Shown piece after piece: positions 37,385-46,835 of a DNA stretch of 64,000 nucleotides. A model generated the notes under the pieces. That model was not told where the DNA came from, did no database searches, and saw only the letters and a list, made by a program, of their open reading frames with translations. A program made the translations under genes and the position numbers. Where the stretch lies: contig CALKER010000001.1 in assembly GCA_938084835.1 (NCBI GenBank), positions 1 through 64,000 of the forward strand, given 5' to 3'. The stretch is from an uncultured Thermoguttaceae bacterium. Its GTDB lineage: Bacteria; Planctomycetota; Planctomycetia; Pirellulales; Thermoguttaceae. Each line of letters begins with the position of its first letter. Positions within the stretch are counted from its first letter, which is position 1.

Positions 37385-40213
37385 ATGGAAAACCAAGTGG
37401 GCCTGCTGTTCGAATGGGGACGTGCGAATCTTGTCCACCCGTGGTGGATAGCGGTCCTGGTTGGCTTTTTGGTGGCGGGAGGCCTCCTCCTAACCTGGAG
37501 AGAATATGGCAGGACGAAAAGCTTATGGGCATGGATCCTGGGTGGACTTCGGCTGGCCGCTGTGGCCGCGCTTCTGCTCTGGTTCTTGCAGCCTCGGTGG
37601 CGGCTGCTGCGCGAAGAGGCACAGCCAAGCCAACTGCTCGTCCTTGTGGACACCAGCGCCAGCATGCTCCTTCCCGATGAAGTGCCGGCAGTGGGGAAGG
37701 ACTCGCCCTCCATCGCCGAAAGTCGGCTTGGGCCCCCTGAAGACGGCACTCGTTGGGCCACCGTCGTGCGGCTTTTCCACGCAAGGCACATGTGGGAAGA
37801 TCTTATCTCCCAGCACGAGCTTCATGTGTACACTTTTGACGCTGCCTTGCCCCTGGCCCTTTCGGAGCGGACGAAATATCGACCAGAAGAGGTAGGGACT
37901 CCGGATCCTCCCTACCCGCAGCAAGGGAACAAGAACCCTGCGCCAAGCGAAGAAGCCCTCAGTCACAGCATAGAAGCGCTCGGTGAACAACTAAGTGCGA
38001 ACAAGGGAGGCACAAAGCGGGAATTCGCGCCCCAGGTGGCAAGTGCTGCCGGCGCCCTTCACACCATGGCCCAAGGGCTGGCTGGGTTTACTCCTGCGGG
38101 TCAGGAAACTCGGCTGGGCGAGGCGTTACTTTACGTAGTCCAGCAACACCCGCAGGACACTTTGGCCGGGATCGTGCTTGTCAGCGACGGTGGTCACAAC
38201 GCTGGTGCAGATGTGTCGGAAGCCGTCCGGCTTCTTCGGGACCGCAAAATTCCTCTATTTGCTTTGGGAGTTGGTCCAAGGGTGGCGCCTGGCGATGTTC
38301 GCGTGGCTGAGGTCCAGGCACCGGCGCGGGTCCGTCCCAAAGATCCCTTCCCCGTGGTTGTTCAGCTGGAATCGGATCGGTTCGAGGGAGCTGTGGAAGT
38401 CCGTTTACACGCCGTTCGTCTTTCCCAGCCAACGGTGTCACCTAGGACGGAAGACCTACCGCAGGAACAAAGCGCGCTGGCGGATGAGGACCTCGCGAAG
38501 GAAGCTCTTGCGGCCGGAAGCAGGCCGGGAGCTCATCACGGCAGGCATTTCTCCCCGGCGGGAGCGACGGCCCGTGTGGAGGTCCAACAGACGGCCAGCA
38601 CTACCTTGGGTCCAAGCCAGCTTGCTGCCACGGTGCGATTCGAACTGGCCCTTTTGGAAGAAGGGCTCTACGCCCTTCAAGTGGAAATTCAACCCAATCG
38701 GCCTGAGGCCATTGTGGAAAACAACCGGCGCGAGGTCATCTGCGAGGTGATGGAGCGGCCCTTGCGGGTGCTGCTTGTGTCGGGGGGCCCCGGTCGGGAG
38801 TATCAATTCCTGCGCAGTGTCCTCTTTCGCGATCAAACGGTCCGTGTGGATATCCTCCTGCAAAGTGCCCAGCCGGGCGCCTGGCAGGAAGCCGACCAAT
38901 TGCTTTCGCATCTCCCTGAGGACCTGGGAGGTTTTGGGGACTATGATTGCCTGGTGGCCATCGATCCGGACTGGCGGCGCATCGCACGCTCGCCCGAGGA
39001 CATCCCGCGGGTGTTAGAAGCGTTAGAACGGTGGATTGCGGACTTAGGCGCTGGCATGATTTTTGTGGCCGGAAATGTTTATTCGGGGGAGACCCTCGGA
39101 GGATGGCGGAGTGACCCCCGATGCCAAATGGTGCTCAGCCTTTTGCCAGTTAGGTTGGAAGGAAATCGGACCTTTGGCAGTCCCGGCATGGATACAGGGC
39201 CGGAGCCCTGGCCCATTGTCTTTACGCCCGAGGGCCAAGCAGCTTCCTATCTGTGGCTCGAACCCGGTCCGGAGGCCTCCCGGAAAGCCTGGGAAGTTTT
39301 TCCCGGAGTGTACAGCTGCTTGCAAGCCAGCGACACAAAACGCGGAGCTACCGTACTGGCTCACCTTGGCGATCCACGCCTAGCCCAACTTGGACGGTCG
39401 CCCGTTTATTTAGCGGAACACTTCTACGGAGCCGGCCGGGTGATTTACCTGGGAAGCTCCGAATTGTGGCGCCTTCGCGCCGTAAACGAAAAATACTATG
39501 AGAGGCTGTGGCTTCAGCTCATCCGGCATGTGGCTCAGGGCAGGCTAGAAGGACCGTCGCCTCGCTTACTTGTGGCCGTGGACAGGCCGGCTTACCTCTT
39601 GGGGGAAACTGTGTTCTTCCGGGCGCGGATTCTGGACCAGCTGTTCCGGCCGGTGCAGGTGGAATCATTGACCGTCCGGATAACCGAGCCGAACGGACAG
39701 ATTCGGCCGGTGCGGCTTTTCCCCACACCTGGCCAGCCTGGCGATTATCGTGGCCCATACCTTCCTCGGGGGGTCGGGGAGTATCACGTGGTTTTACAGT
39801 CCCCGAATTGGCCGGGCCAAGAGGCCTCATGCCGATTTCGAGTGGAGCTGTCAAGCCTTGAGGAACGAACCTTACTTCGTAACGAGCCGTTGCTGCGGGA
39901 ACTAGCCGCTGCAACTGGCGGCCGATACCTTCCCGCTCCCTGGGCCGCTGTTGACAAATCCTCCCCCGATTATTTACCAGCACTTGTGCTTCCGCGGACG
40001 CGAATTCAGACCATCGTGGGGCCACCCACCGAACCCACCATCGGCCAGTTGTTGGAACAATCCCTCCTGTCACTGACCGGTGGTAACGGAGGCCACCTCC
40101 CCCCGTTGAGAGCCTGGATCCCGGTGGGAATTGACCTCTGTCTTTTAAGCCTTGCGGTAATATTGTTGGCAGGAGAGTGGCTTGTGCGACAATTGGGAAC
40201 TTGGACGCGATAA
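37385..40213 (+). CDS. Large vWA domain membrane protein
   Basis: A 942-residue membrane protein. Two N-terminal helices (WWIAVLVGFLVAGGLLLTW and WILGGLRLAAVAALLLWFL) precede a vWA domain with MIDAS motif DTSAS at about residue 86. Later sections include AGIVLVSDGGHNAG (vWA strand), an Ig-like stretch (RPEAIVENNRREVICEVMERP), a glutamine-amidotransferase-like domain (LRVLLVSGGPGREYQFLRSVL, AGMIFVAGNVYSGE) and a last membrane helix (GIDLCLLSLAVILLAGEWLV). Architecture parallels the preceding BatA-like product, suggesting an old duplication. Most of the mass is extracytoplasmic by inference. GGGAAG six bases before the ATG is a good ribosome-binding site. It is the second member of a five- to six-gene plus-strand operon. 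Confidence 0.8.
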   Translation: MENQVGLLFEWGRANLVHPWWIAVLVGFLVAGGLLLTWREYGRTKSLWAWILGGLRLAAVAALLLWFLQPRWRLLREEAQPSQLLVLVDTSASMLLPDEVPAVGKDSPSIAESRLGPPEDGTRWATVVRLFHARHMWEDLISQHELHVYTFDAALPLALSERTKYRPEEVGTPDPPYPQQGNKNPAPSEEALSHSIEALGEQLSANKGGTKREFAPQVASAAGALHTMAQGLAGFTPAGQETRLGEALLYVVQQHPQDTLAGIVLVSDGGHNAGADVSEAVRLLRDRKIPLFALGVGPRVAPGDVRVAEVQAPARVRPKDPFPVVVQLESDRFEGAVEVRLHAVRLSQPTVSPRTEDLPQEQSALADEDLAKEALAAGSRPGAHHGRHFSPAGATARVEVQQTASTTLGPSQLAATVRFELALLEEGLYALQVEIQPNRPEAIVENNRREVICEVMERPLRVLLVSGGPGREYQFLRSVLFRDQTVRVDILLQSAQPGAWQEADQLLSHLPEDLGGFGDYDCLVAIDPDWRRIARSPEDIPRVLEALERWIADLGAGMIFVAGNVYSGETLGGWRSDPRCQMVLSLLPVRLEGNRTFGSPGMDTGPEPWPIVFTPEGQAASYLWLEPGPEASRKAWEVFPGVYSCLQASDTKRGATVLAHLGDPRLAQLGRSPVYLAEHFYGAGRVIYLGSSELWRLRAVNEKYYERLWLQLIRHVAQGRLEGPSPRLLVAVDRPAYLLGETVFFRARILDQLFRPVQVESLTVRITEPNGQIRPVRLFPTPGQPGDYRGPYLPRGVGEYHVVLQSPNWPGQEASCRFRVELSSLEERTLLRNEPLLRELAAATGGRYLPAPWAAVDKSSPDYLPALVLPRTRIQTIVGPPTEPTIGQLLEQSLLSLTGGNGGHLPPLRAWIPVGIDLCLLSLAVILLAGEWLVRQLGTWTR

Positions 40214-40370
40214 ACAGCGGTGTGCCAAAGCACCCTGCAAGCCGAAAAACAACCGGGCGCCTGAGGACGGGCAAAACGCGATTTGTCCACATAGCCCATA
40301 AGAGAGTTTGCCAGCGGCCAAAAACCTAAAAGCCGTCGGCGGATGAGGATAGCATACATAGGCCCACTTG

Positions 40371-43208
40371 ATGATGAGTCCTTGCGTTGAGCGTCACCAT
40401 ACCGATCGGCCCGATCTGGATGTGGAGAGTTCCCCTGCGATGCTGCCGCCCCAATTAGGCCGGCGACTCCGCAGGAAATTGAACGTTTTGCGCTGGTGGG
40501 TGCGGGCGCTACTGGCAGCGGAGCTTTTCTGTTGGGCAGTGGTGGCGGCAACATTTGCGTTCTGGATGACTTATGGCTTGGATCGGCTTTTTCAGGTGCC
40601 GGTTGGGGTAAGAGCGGGACTTCTTGTGTTTTTTGGCGCAAGCTATGTCGCCATTCTCTGGCTGACTTGGGGCCGACGCGTGCTGCGACCACTCCCCTGG
40701 CCCCAGCTTGCTTTAGCTTTAGAACGCGCCTATCCCCAGCTGGGGGATCTTTTGGTGACAGCAGCAGAAGCTATTTCGGCAGACGGCAGGGCTCGGCCTC
40801 ACCCCGAGGAAAATCTTCGCAAGCTCTTCCTCCGGGCCACAATCGCCCAGGCCGAATGCAAAATGTCCAAGCTTTCCCTCGGCAAAGTGCTTCGCTTTGG
40901 TCGGGTCATCCGCGACAGCATCCTTGCCGTGATGGCTGCCGGAATCCTTGCCGCCTTTGCCGTGGCCGCGGCCGAAGAAACTCGCGCGTGGCTAGACCGG
41001 TGGATCCTGCTTCGGGATGTTCCCTGGCCTGTGCGCACCGGCTTGGTAGTAAAAGGGTTTTATCGAGGGGAGGAAGTTATCATCCGCGGCCAACCGTTCG
41101 AACTTCGCGCTGCTGTGGACTTATCAATGCCCACCGTACCGCGAGTTATCAAAGCCCGCCTCGCCGATGAACATGGGTTCCTTCGGGAACTGTGGCTGGC
41201 CCGCGAGGCCATCACCCCGCGAAGGGAAAACTTCTTCCAGACGTTTATGCTGCGTCTTCCCGAAGTACTTGGCCCCCTGCAGCTGAGCCTCATGGCCGGA
41301 GATAGAAGAATCGGTCAGTTAAGGGTTCGTCCGAAAGAACCACCTTCGCTCAAACTGGCTCAAGCCAAATATGAGCCACCGGCTTATTTGGGGATAGGCC
41401 CCCAAGTGGTACCCGTAGCTGGCGCGGTGCGGGTTCCGGAGGCAAGCCGAGTGTGGTTCGTAGTAGAATTCACCGAACCGGTCGTGAAGCTCGATGTATC
41501 TCAGGGGCAAAGATCCATCTGCTACGGTGATCCCTTGTGGCAGCAGCTGCGGCAAGTCCAAGAAAATGCGGAGGTAGTCCTCGAACAGTTCTTTCAGAAC
41601 GCTTCTGCGTCTCAACTTGCCACCTTGCAGGACCAAGTGGTGCGACAACTTCGTCAACTTATCGACGATGCAGCCCGGAAACAAGCCGGTAGGGAAACAA
41701 AAGACAAGCCAGCCCTCGAAGCTCCCGCCAGAGAAAGCCCACCCATAGAAGCATACCTTCTCGACAAGCTAAACGAGGCTCTCGGCCGGGCCCAGGACTT
41801 GCGGGCTCTCCTCGAAACTTGGCAACCACACCGAGAACTGCCACCGTGGCAACTGGCCGAAATTATTCGCAGCTGGCTTGCCGATTGGGAAACAATCTGC
41901 CGGGGGTGGGCCGAGGAAAGTTCGGCAAGCTCTTTTCAACACGAAGTGGGCCAAGTCGTCCAGCCAATTCGCGTGGCTTTTGCCGCCACGGATTTATTCG
42001 GACTCGTGGGGAGCCGGCCGATTGTCCTTGCCGCAGAACCGGTTGTCGACGAAGCCCCTCGCGTTGTTGCTGAGGTATTCGGAGTCGGGCTTGCAGTTAC
42101 GCCGCAGGCCCGGGTCGGCCTAGAAGGTGAAGTTGTTGACGATCACGGTATCGCCAAGGTGAAGGCGATTTTCCACCGGCTCGGCCACGCAGGCGCGGAA
42201 GGTGATCGACCCATGACGGTAGAGCTTGCTAAGCCCGATGGGCCTAAAGCCCGAGTAGAGTTCAACACTTGGGTGGAGCTTGCGGACTTATCGCTTGAGC
42301 CAGGAACCCGCTGCCAAGTCCGCGTCCAGGCGAGCGATTGCTGCGACCTGCGCGGTAGCCCCCAAGTGGGGGAGAGCCTTCCCTGGGTTTTGGAAATTGT
42401 ATCAGCTGAGGAATTGCGGCTTCGCCTGGAAAAACGGGAAATCGCCCTGCGACAACAGCTCGATCAAGTAATTGGCGAGCTCAGCGATACCCGTCGACAA
42501 ATTGAAAAATTCGTAAGCAAGCATGCGGGAAAAACGCTTGATCCCGTTGCCGGTAGATTGGTCATCGAGCCAGAAGATGTGTCAACACCGGCGTCGGAAG
42601 GTGAGGACAGTGGTCGACCACGGGATTGGGAATCGGCGGCACCAGGGAGTGCGTTGCAAGGGAACGATCAATCAAGGTCGTGGGATTGGACGCCGTTTGC
42701 CCGTCGCACCGCCAGCCAACTCCAGAAAAATGCCGAAGATGTGAAAACCATCTTGGAGGGGGTAACTCTCCTCCGCGATGAAATACAAAACAACAGGCTG
42801 GAGGCCCAGGCATGGGTGGAACGCCTTGAACTCCAGGTGATACCCCCGTTGCGAGAGGCCTGCCGGAAAACTTTTCCTGCCCTTCAGGCAAAGGTCCGAC
42901 AGATGGAGTCAGGTCCTGAGGGTATTGGTACAAATGGCCAGCGAAGGGCATCACCTCCCTCAAGTGGCAGCCCGGAACAGTGGCAGTTTTTGGGACAAGT
43001 AAAGAGCGACGTGGAAAACCTCATCCACCTTCTGCAAATGGCCCGGGCCGCCATGCTCGAACTTGAGGATCTTCGCCGAGTGGTAGAATTGCTTCGGGAA
43101 ATCATTGGCGAGCAAAACAAGTTGCTAGAGAGAACGCAGGATGTGCATCGCCGGCGACTTCGTCAACTGATCGAACCACCATCGACCGAGGACCCTAGTC
43201 TACCATGA
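40371..43208 (+). CDS. DUF4175-like membrane protein with long helical C-terminus
   Basis: A 945-residue protein. The N-terminal third has three hydrophobic helices (WWVRALLAAELFCWAVVAATFAFW, GLLVFFGASYVAILWL, SILAVMAAGILAAFAVAAA), and a large beta-rich then coiled-coil section follows, with many Gln/Glu/Arg stretches in the last 250 residues (LRLRLEKREIALRQQLDQVI). The layout resembles DUF4175/TIGR02302 proteins, which often follow vWA membrane proteins in Bat-type operons. Tandem ATGs at 40371 and 40374 and another at 40440 make the start uncertain; no strong ribosome-binding site distinguishes them. Its TGA overlaps the ATG of the next gene (ATGA), indicating translational coupling. Function unknown; a structural partner of the vWA proteins is inference. 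Confidence 0.7.
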   Translation: MMSPCVERHHTDRPDLDVESSPAMLPPQLGRRLRRKLNVLRWWVRALLAAELFCWAVVAATFAFWMTYGLDRLFQVPVGVRAGLLVFFGASYVAILWLTWGRRVLRPLPWPQLALALERAYPQLGDLLVTAAEAISADGRARPHPEENLRKLFLRATIAQAECKMSKLSLGKVLRFGRVIRDSILAVMAAGILAAFAVAAAEETRAWLDRWILLRDVPWPVRTGLVVKGFYRGEEVIIRGQPFELRAAVDLSMPTVPRVIKARLADEHGFLRELWLAREAITPRRENFFQTFMLRLPEVLGPLQLSLMAGDRRIGQLRVRPKEPPSLKLAQAKYEPPAYLGIGPQVVPVAGAVRVPEASRVWFVVEFTEPVVKLDVSQGQRSICYGDPLWQQLRQVQENAEVVLEQFFQNASASQLATLQDQVVRQLRQLIDDAARKQAGRETKDKPALEAPARESPPIEAYLLDKLNEALGRAQDLRALLETWQPHRELPPWQLAEIIRSWLADWETICRGWAEESSASSFQHEVGQVVQPIRVAFAATDLFGLVGSRPIVLAAEPVVDEAPRVVAEVFGVGLAVTPQARVGLEGEVVDDHGIAKVKAIFHRLGHAGAEGDRPMTVELAKPDGPKARVEFNTWVELADLSLEPGTRCQVRVQASDCCDLRGSPQVGESLPWVLEIVSAEELRLRLEKREIALRQQLDQVIGELSDTRRQIEKFVSKHAGKTLDPVAGRLVIEPEDVSTPASEGEDSGRPRDWESAAPGSALQGNDQSRSWDWTPFARRTASQLQKNAEDVKTILEGVTLLRDEIQNNRLEAQAWVERLELQVIPPLREACRKTFPALQAKVRQMESGPEGIGTNGQRRASPPSSGSPEQWQFLGQVKSDVENLIHLLQMARAAMLELEDLRRVVELLREIIGEQNKLLERTQDVHRRRLRQLIEPPSTEDPSLP

Positions 43209-44959
43209 AGTCTTCCCTCAACGATATCCAGCCAACTGGCCGCTGCAAAAGAGTAAGAGCTTTCCACTTGCGGTACCGAGCAATACCCGAGGGTACATGC
43301 GGCACCCGCCGCTGGTTCCAGAAGATTTTGCTTCTTTGCAGTGCGGTTATGGTTACCCTGGGTGTCTTCTCTCCGACTAGGGCCGCGGAAGAGGCCCCGC
43401 CGCCTCTTGTGACCTCGGCAGGACTCGCAGAGCGGCAGCGGGAGATTGCGGCCTTGTTCGAAAAGTTTCAGGCCCTCTTACTGCGGCTTGCTGAGTTGGG
43501 TGATCTGACACAACCTCAGCAGCTTGCTGCGGTGGAAAAGGCTATTCGCCAGGCCGAGTCCCGGCAAATTTCCGTACGAATGAATCGGGCTGCCGAACTT
43601 TTGGCAACTGGTCGATTGGCTTCTGCGGCAGAGGAACAAGAGCGGCTCCTGGAAGATCTGCGGGCTCTTGTGGAGTTGCTACTTGCAGAGGATCAACAGC
43701 GGTGGCTTCAGGAGGAGCGAAGGCAATGGGAAGCCTGGCTGCGGCGTGTGGAGGAAATCACTCGCCGTCAACGGGACTTAAGGGCCCGAACCACGCGGCC
43801 TGAATTCTCTGAACCGAAGCTTGCCGGCGAACAAGAAGGCCTAGCCGGCCAGACCGACCAGCTGCACCGCGCCGTGGGTGGGAAAAGTGCGGCAGATAGT
43901 AGTTCCGGCCAGCAGGAAACTCGGGGTGCCGAGGGGCCTTCGGGGCCCTCCTCGTCAGGGTCGCAACAAGCTTCGCCTGGGGGCTCCGCTGCTGGGGGAC
44001 AGTCCGCCCCGGGGGGCGATCCCTCTGCGGACAGCTCGCCGGAATCCTCCGCGTCGCACGAGGGGGCCGAGGTACTGCCGCATGATGAGCCACTGCCACC
44101 GGATTTAAACGCGCCTGAGGACAGCACCCCGCAGGCACGCTCCATCCGCCGCCAGCGAGCCGCGGCAGCCCTCCGCGCAGCACAACAACGCATGAGGCAA
44201 GCCGCTAAGCGACTTCACCAAGCCCAAAGAGAGGAAGCCTCGGCCGAACAGGAGCAGGCTCTGGTCGAGCTTGAGAAAGCCAAAGCTGAGCTTCAGCGCA
44301 TCTTGCGGCAACTTCGGCAGGAAGAGATGGCCCGTGTCCTGCGAAGCCTCGAAGCCCGCATCCAACGTATGCTGAGCCTGCAGCGCGAGGTTTACCAAGC
44401 CACAGAGAATTTGGCCGGTATTCCCGAGGAACGCCGTGGCCGGGAAGAATCTCTTCAAATCGCCCGACTCGCCCGGCAGGAGGCGGTCATTGGCTGGGAG
44501 GCCGATCAAATGCTCCTCCTTTTACAAGAAGATGCCACCGCGGCAGCCATGATCGAGGCCACTACTCAATTGCGGGGCGACATTCGCTTGGTAGAAGAAC
44601 TTTTCGCTGCCCAGGATGTTGGCCCCCTGAACTTGTCAACACAACAAGCAATTTTGGCTAGCCTCCAGGAAATGCTTGAGGCTGTTAGGGAGCGCCTCGA
44701 AGAAATCGAGAAAACCTTAGGGCAAGGGAACCAAATGCTGCCCGGAGGCCAGGCTCCTCTTGTTGACTTGCTTGCCGAATTGCGAATGCTTCGCGCTTTA
44801 CAACAGCGAATTCGTACCCGGACAGAAGAGTATCAAAGCTGGTTAGCCACCGGCACCCAGACAAAAGATCAGATCGAGCAAGCCCTTCGCGCTTTAGCGG
44901 AGCGACAGGCGCGCCTTCAGGAGATCACGCGACAGTTGTCCACAAAGCTGGAACCATAG
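43205..44959 (+). CDS. Exported coiled-coil protein of the vWA operon
   Basis: A 584-residue protein I cannot assign to a named family. A hydrophobic segment at about residues 40-58 (ILLLCSAVMVTLGVF followed by SPTRAAEE) looks like a signal peptide with a long basic leader; a later start may be used. The mature part is nearly all charged helix, predicted coiled-coil, interrupted at about residues 225-300 by a Ser/Gly/Pro-rich low-complexity linker. Repeated QRMRQAAKRLHQAQREEAS-type helices resemble those at the end of the preceding DUF4175-like protein, suggesting the two interact. The start ATG overlaps the previous stop in ATGA, so the two genes are translationally coupled. Opposite-strand frames across the low-complexity region are artefacts. 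Confidence 0.7.
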   Translation: MKSSLNDIQPTGRCKRVRAFHLRYRAIPEGTCGTRRWFQKILLLCSAVMVTLGVFSPTRAAEEAPPPLVTSAGLAERQREIAALFEKFQALLLRLAELGDLTQPQQLAAVEKAIRQAESRQISVRMNRAAELLATGRLASAAEEQERLLEDLRALVELLLAEDQQRWLQEERRQWEAWLRRVEEITRRQRDLRARTTRPEFSEPKLAGEQEGLAGQTDQLHRAVGGKSAADSSSGQQETRGAEGPSGPSSSGSQQASPGGSAAGGQSAPGGDPSADSSPESSASHEGAEVLPHDEPLPPDLNAPEDSTPQARSIRRQRAAAALRAAQQRMRQAAKRLHQAQREEASAEQEQALVELEKAKAELQRILRQLRQEEMARVLRSLEARIQRMLSLQREVYQATENLAGIPEERRGREESLQIARLARQEAVIGWEADQMLLLLQEDATAAAMIEATTQLRGDIRLVEELFAAQDVGPLNLSTQQAILASLQEMLEAVRERLEEIEKTLGQGNQMLPGGQAPLVDLLAELRMLRALQQRIRTRTEEYQSWLATGTQTKDQIEQALRALAERQARLQEITRQLSTKLEP

Positions 44960-45556
44960 GTGGGCGGGCAAGGTTGTCTTGGCCTTTCTGGTTGCCCGCC
45001 AAAGTGTTGACGTATCATGGATGGCCAATTCGCGGTATTGACCAAAAATGAAATAGTCGCAAGCCCCGAGGGGAAGTGATCCACAAAGAATCCTGCTGCA
45101 AAGATGTTCAGGACATCCGCATGAGGAGCCGGTAGAAAAGATTAAAACATAACCCGGCATGGAATCGAAGGCTCTGCGCCGGAGGTTCGTCAATCTGCCC
45201 ACTTTTCCCGTAAAATGGGAATAGAAGTGGTGGGCCGGGAGTCGGGTTTTCTCCAACTGTTGCCCGGGCTCAGCCCCGGAGAACTTGGGAATACTTTGCC
45301 ACGCCGTGCAAGGAGATGGTGAAAGGCTCTTCGGGGCAAAGAAGTTAGGGCTGAGCGGGTTACCTCCGCCGAGCGGGAGCTCAGACTTACCGGGCCTCAT
45401 GGCCGGAACGCGCTAGGCCGACTCAAGTTGAGGCCGACTTTATTGCAACGCAAAGGATGTTGCAGCGTGGCGACGCAGGAGGCAAAGAGCTCACCGAATT
45501 TGTCCTTGCGGAAAATAGCAGAAGATATGTTTGACATTCGCAATTGGTGAGTTTTT
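44960..45556. other. Intergenic spacer inside the vWA operon region
   Basis: No gene recognised. TTGACA at about 45531 is followed 17 bp later by TTTATG, but that -10-like box would overlap the next ATG, so it is unlikely to drive the gene. GGTGAG just upstream of 45557 serves as its ribosome-binding site. Confidence 0.4.
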
Positions 45557-46720
45557 ATGAGGCTTTTCCCACAAAAAGCGGGTGAGCCTAGTCTTTTAAA
45601 GATCATGTCCGCACTAATGGTTTGCGCTTTGACCATTTGCTTTTGCGCTTGCACCAATTTCTGCGGAGTTGCTTTCGGGCATGGGGAAGAGCCCGAGGCC
45701 GCCCCATCGCTCCAAAGTTCTTTCCGACTCGGTAGTGGACAACCGGCTGCCGACAAGCAGCAAGCCTTCCGAGCCAACTGGGAGGAAGCACGGGCATGGC
45801 TTGCGGATCGCTTGGGTGAAAGCCCTCCGGCAGACTTGCCTTCCGAGCTTTTGGACGAAATTCCCCCGGCTGACCCCGAAGATCGTTTGAAAGCGTTGGT
45901 GGAAGTAGTCACCATCGTCAATGCGATTAGCGATGAAAGAATAACCCTGGGCCTAGCAGGCAGAGACAGTTCCGCAGCAGCTTGGGAGGAGTTCCTAACC
46001 GGTGCTCCTCTTCCGGAAGTCATACGATTGTCACTGGCAGGTTGGTACGCTTTGGCCCTAGTGCGTCATAAGCATTATGACGAAGCTTTACGAATCCTTC
46101 AGAAGATTTCCCCTGAACGGACGGTCGCGCCGGAGGCCGTGCTGTACGCACGGGCCATCGCCCATTTCCAGTTGGCCGAGGGTGCTGAGGCCATAGCCGC
46201 TTCGCGCAAACTGCTTGAGCACCAGTCTCCTTTGCCCCGACGTTACCAACTGGTTGCCGAAGTCGTCCTTGCCGAGGCCTCGCGCTGGGAGAAAAACACC
46301 CTGCGCGAGGCTTCGCAGCTGATGGGGGATGCGACACGCCGTCTCTCCTTTGCGCGGCCGGATCCAAAGCTTCTCCCGACGCAGGATAGGATCTTGTCCA
46401 TGCTCGATGAGCTGATCGATCAAGCCAACCGCTCACGAAAAAAGACGGCGGCAACCGGGTCGGGCAATATTCGTTCCACCTCCCCGGCTGAGGAAACTCT
46501 GCCTCTAGGAGGAAAGGGCCCCGGCGAGGTCGCTCCCCGAACGCTGAGTGGCCCATCCGACTGGGGAAGTCTTCCTCCCAAACAACGTGAGGAAGCTTTA
46601 CAAACAATCACGCAGAAATTTGCGCCTCATTATCGGCAGATCATCGAGCAGTATTTTCGCCGTTTGGCGGAGGCACCTTCCACCGATGAGCTAGGGACAA
46701 GTGGCCCGGCAAATCGCTAG
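45557..46720 (+). CDS. Exported TPR-like protein
   Basis: A 387-residue protein without a clear family. A hydrophobic segment at about residues 18-41 (ALMVCALTICFCACTNFCGVAFG) acts as a signal peptide; its cysteines do not form a good lipobox. The middle (about 155-250) consists of paired helices resembling TPR units: WYALALVRHKHYDEALRIL, AVLYARAIAHFQLAEGAEAI and YQLVAEVVLAEASRW. The C-terminal 100 residues are Pro/Gly/Ser-rich and then helical. TPR proteins are regular members of Bat-type operons, where they are thought to bring the vWA proteins together, so the position 3' of the vWA genes fits. GGTGAG about five bases upstream supports the ATG. Confidence 0.68.
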   Translation: MRLFPQKAGEPSLLKIMSALMVCALTICFCACTNFCGVAFGHGEEPEAAPSLQSSFRLGSGQPAADKQQAFRANWEEARAWLADRLGESPPADLPSELLDEIPPADPEDRLKALVEVVTIVNAISDERITLGLAGRDSSAAAWEEFLTGAPLPEVIRLSLAGWYALALVRHKHYDEALRILQKISPERTVAPEAVLYARAIAHFQLAEGAEAIAASRKLLEHQSPLPRRYQLVAEVVLAEASRWEKNTLREASQLMGDATRRLSFARPDPKLLPTQDRILSMLDELIDQANRSRKKTAATGSGNIRSTSPAEETLPLGGKGPGEVAPRTLSGPSDWGSLPPKQREEALQTITQKFAPHYRQIIEQYFRRLAEAPSTDELGTSGPANR

Positions 46721-46835
46721 CCAGGCAGGTCAATAGGGGTAGCTTGGTATCCTCGCCTGCTGGCACATGGCAATGTACATGCAAGGTGAAGGAAATCAAC
46801 TGGGCTAATTTTTTCTTCGGCCAGAGCGGATCACG

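Noticed and set aside
43758..44193. Minus-strand frames over the coiled-coil gene
   Set aside because: They lie inside the low-complexity linker of the real plus-strand gene and have no protein features of their own.
45150..45210. tRNA-like stretch around GGAGGTTCGTCAATC
   Set aside because: No matching acceptor or anticodon stem can be drawn around it.
45531..45559. TTGACA with TTTATG as a promoter for the TPR-like gene
   Set aside because: The -10-like box overlaps the start codon, leaving no room for a leader.
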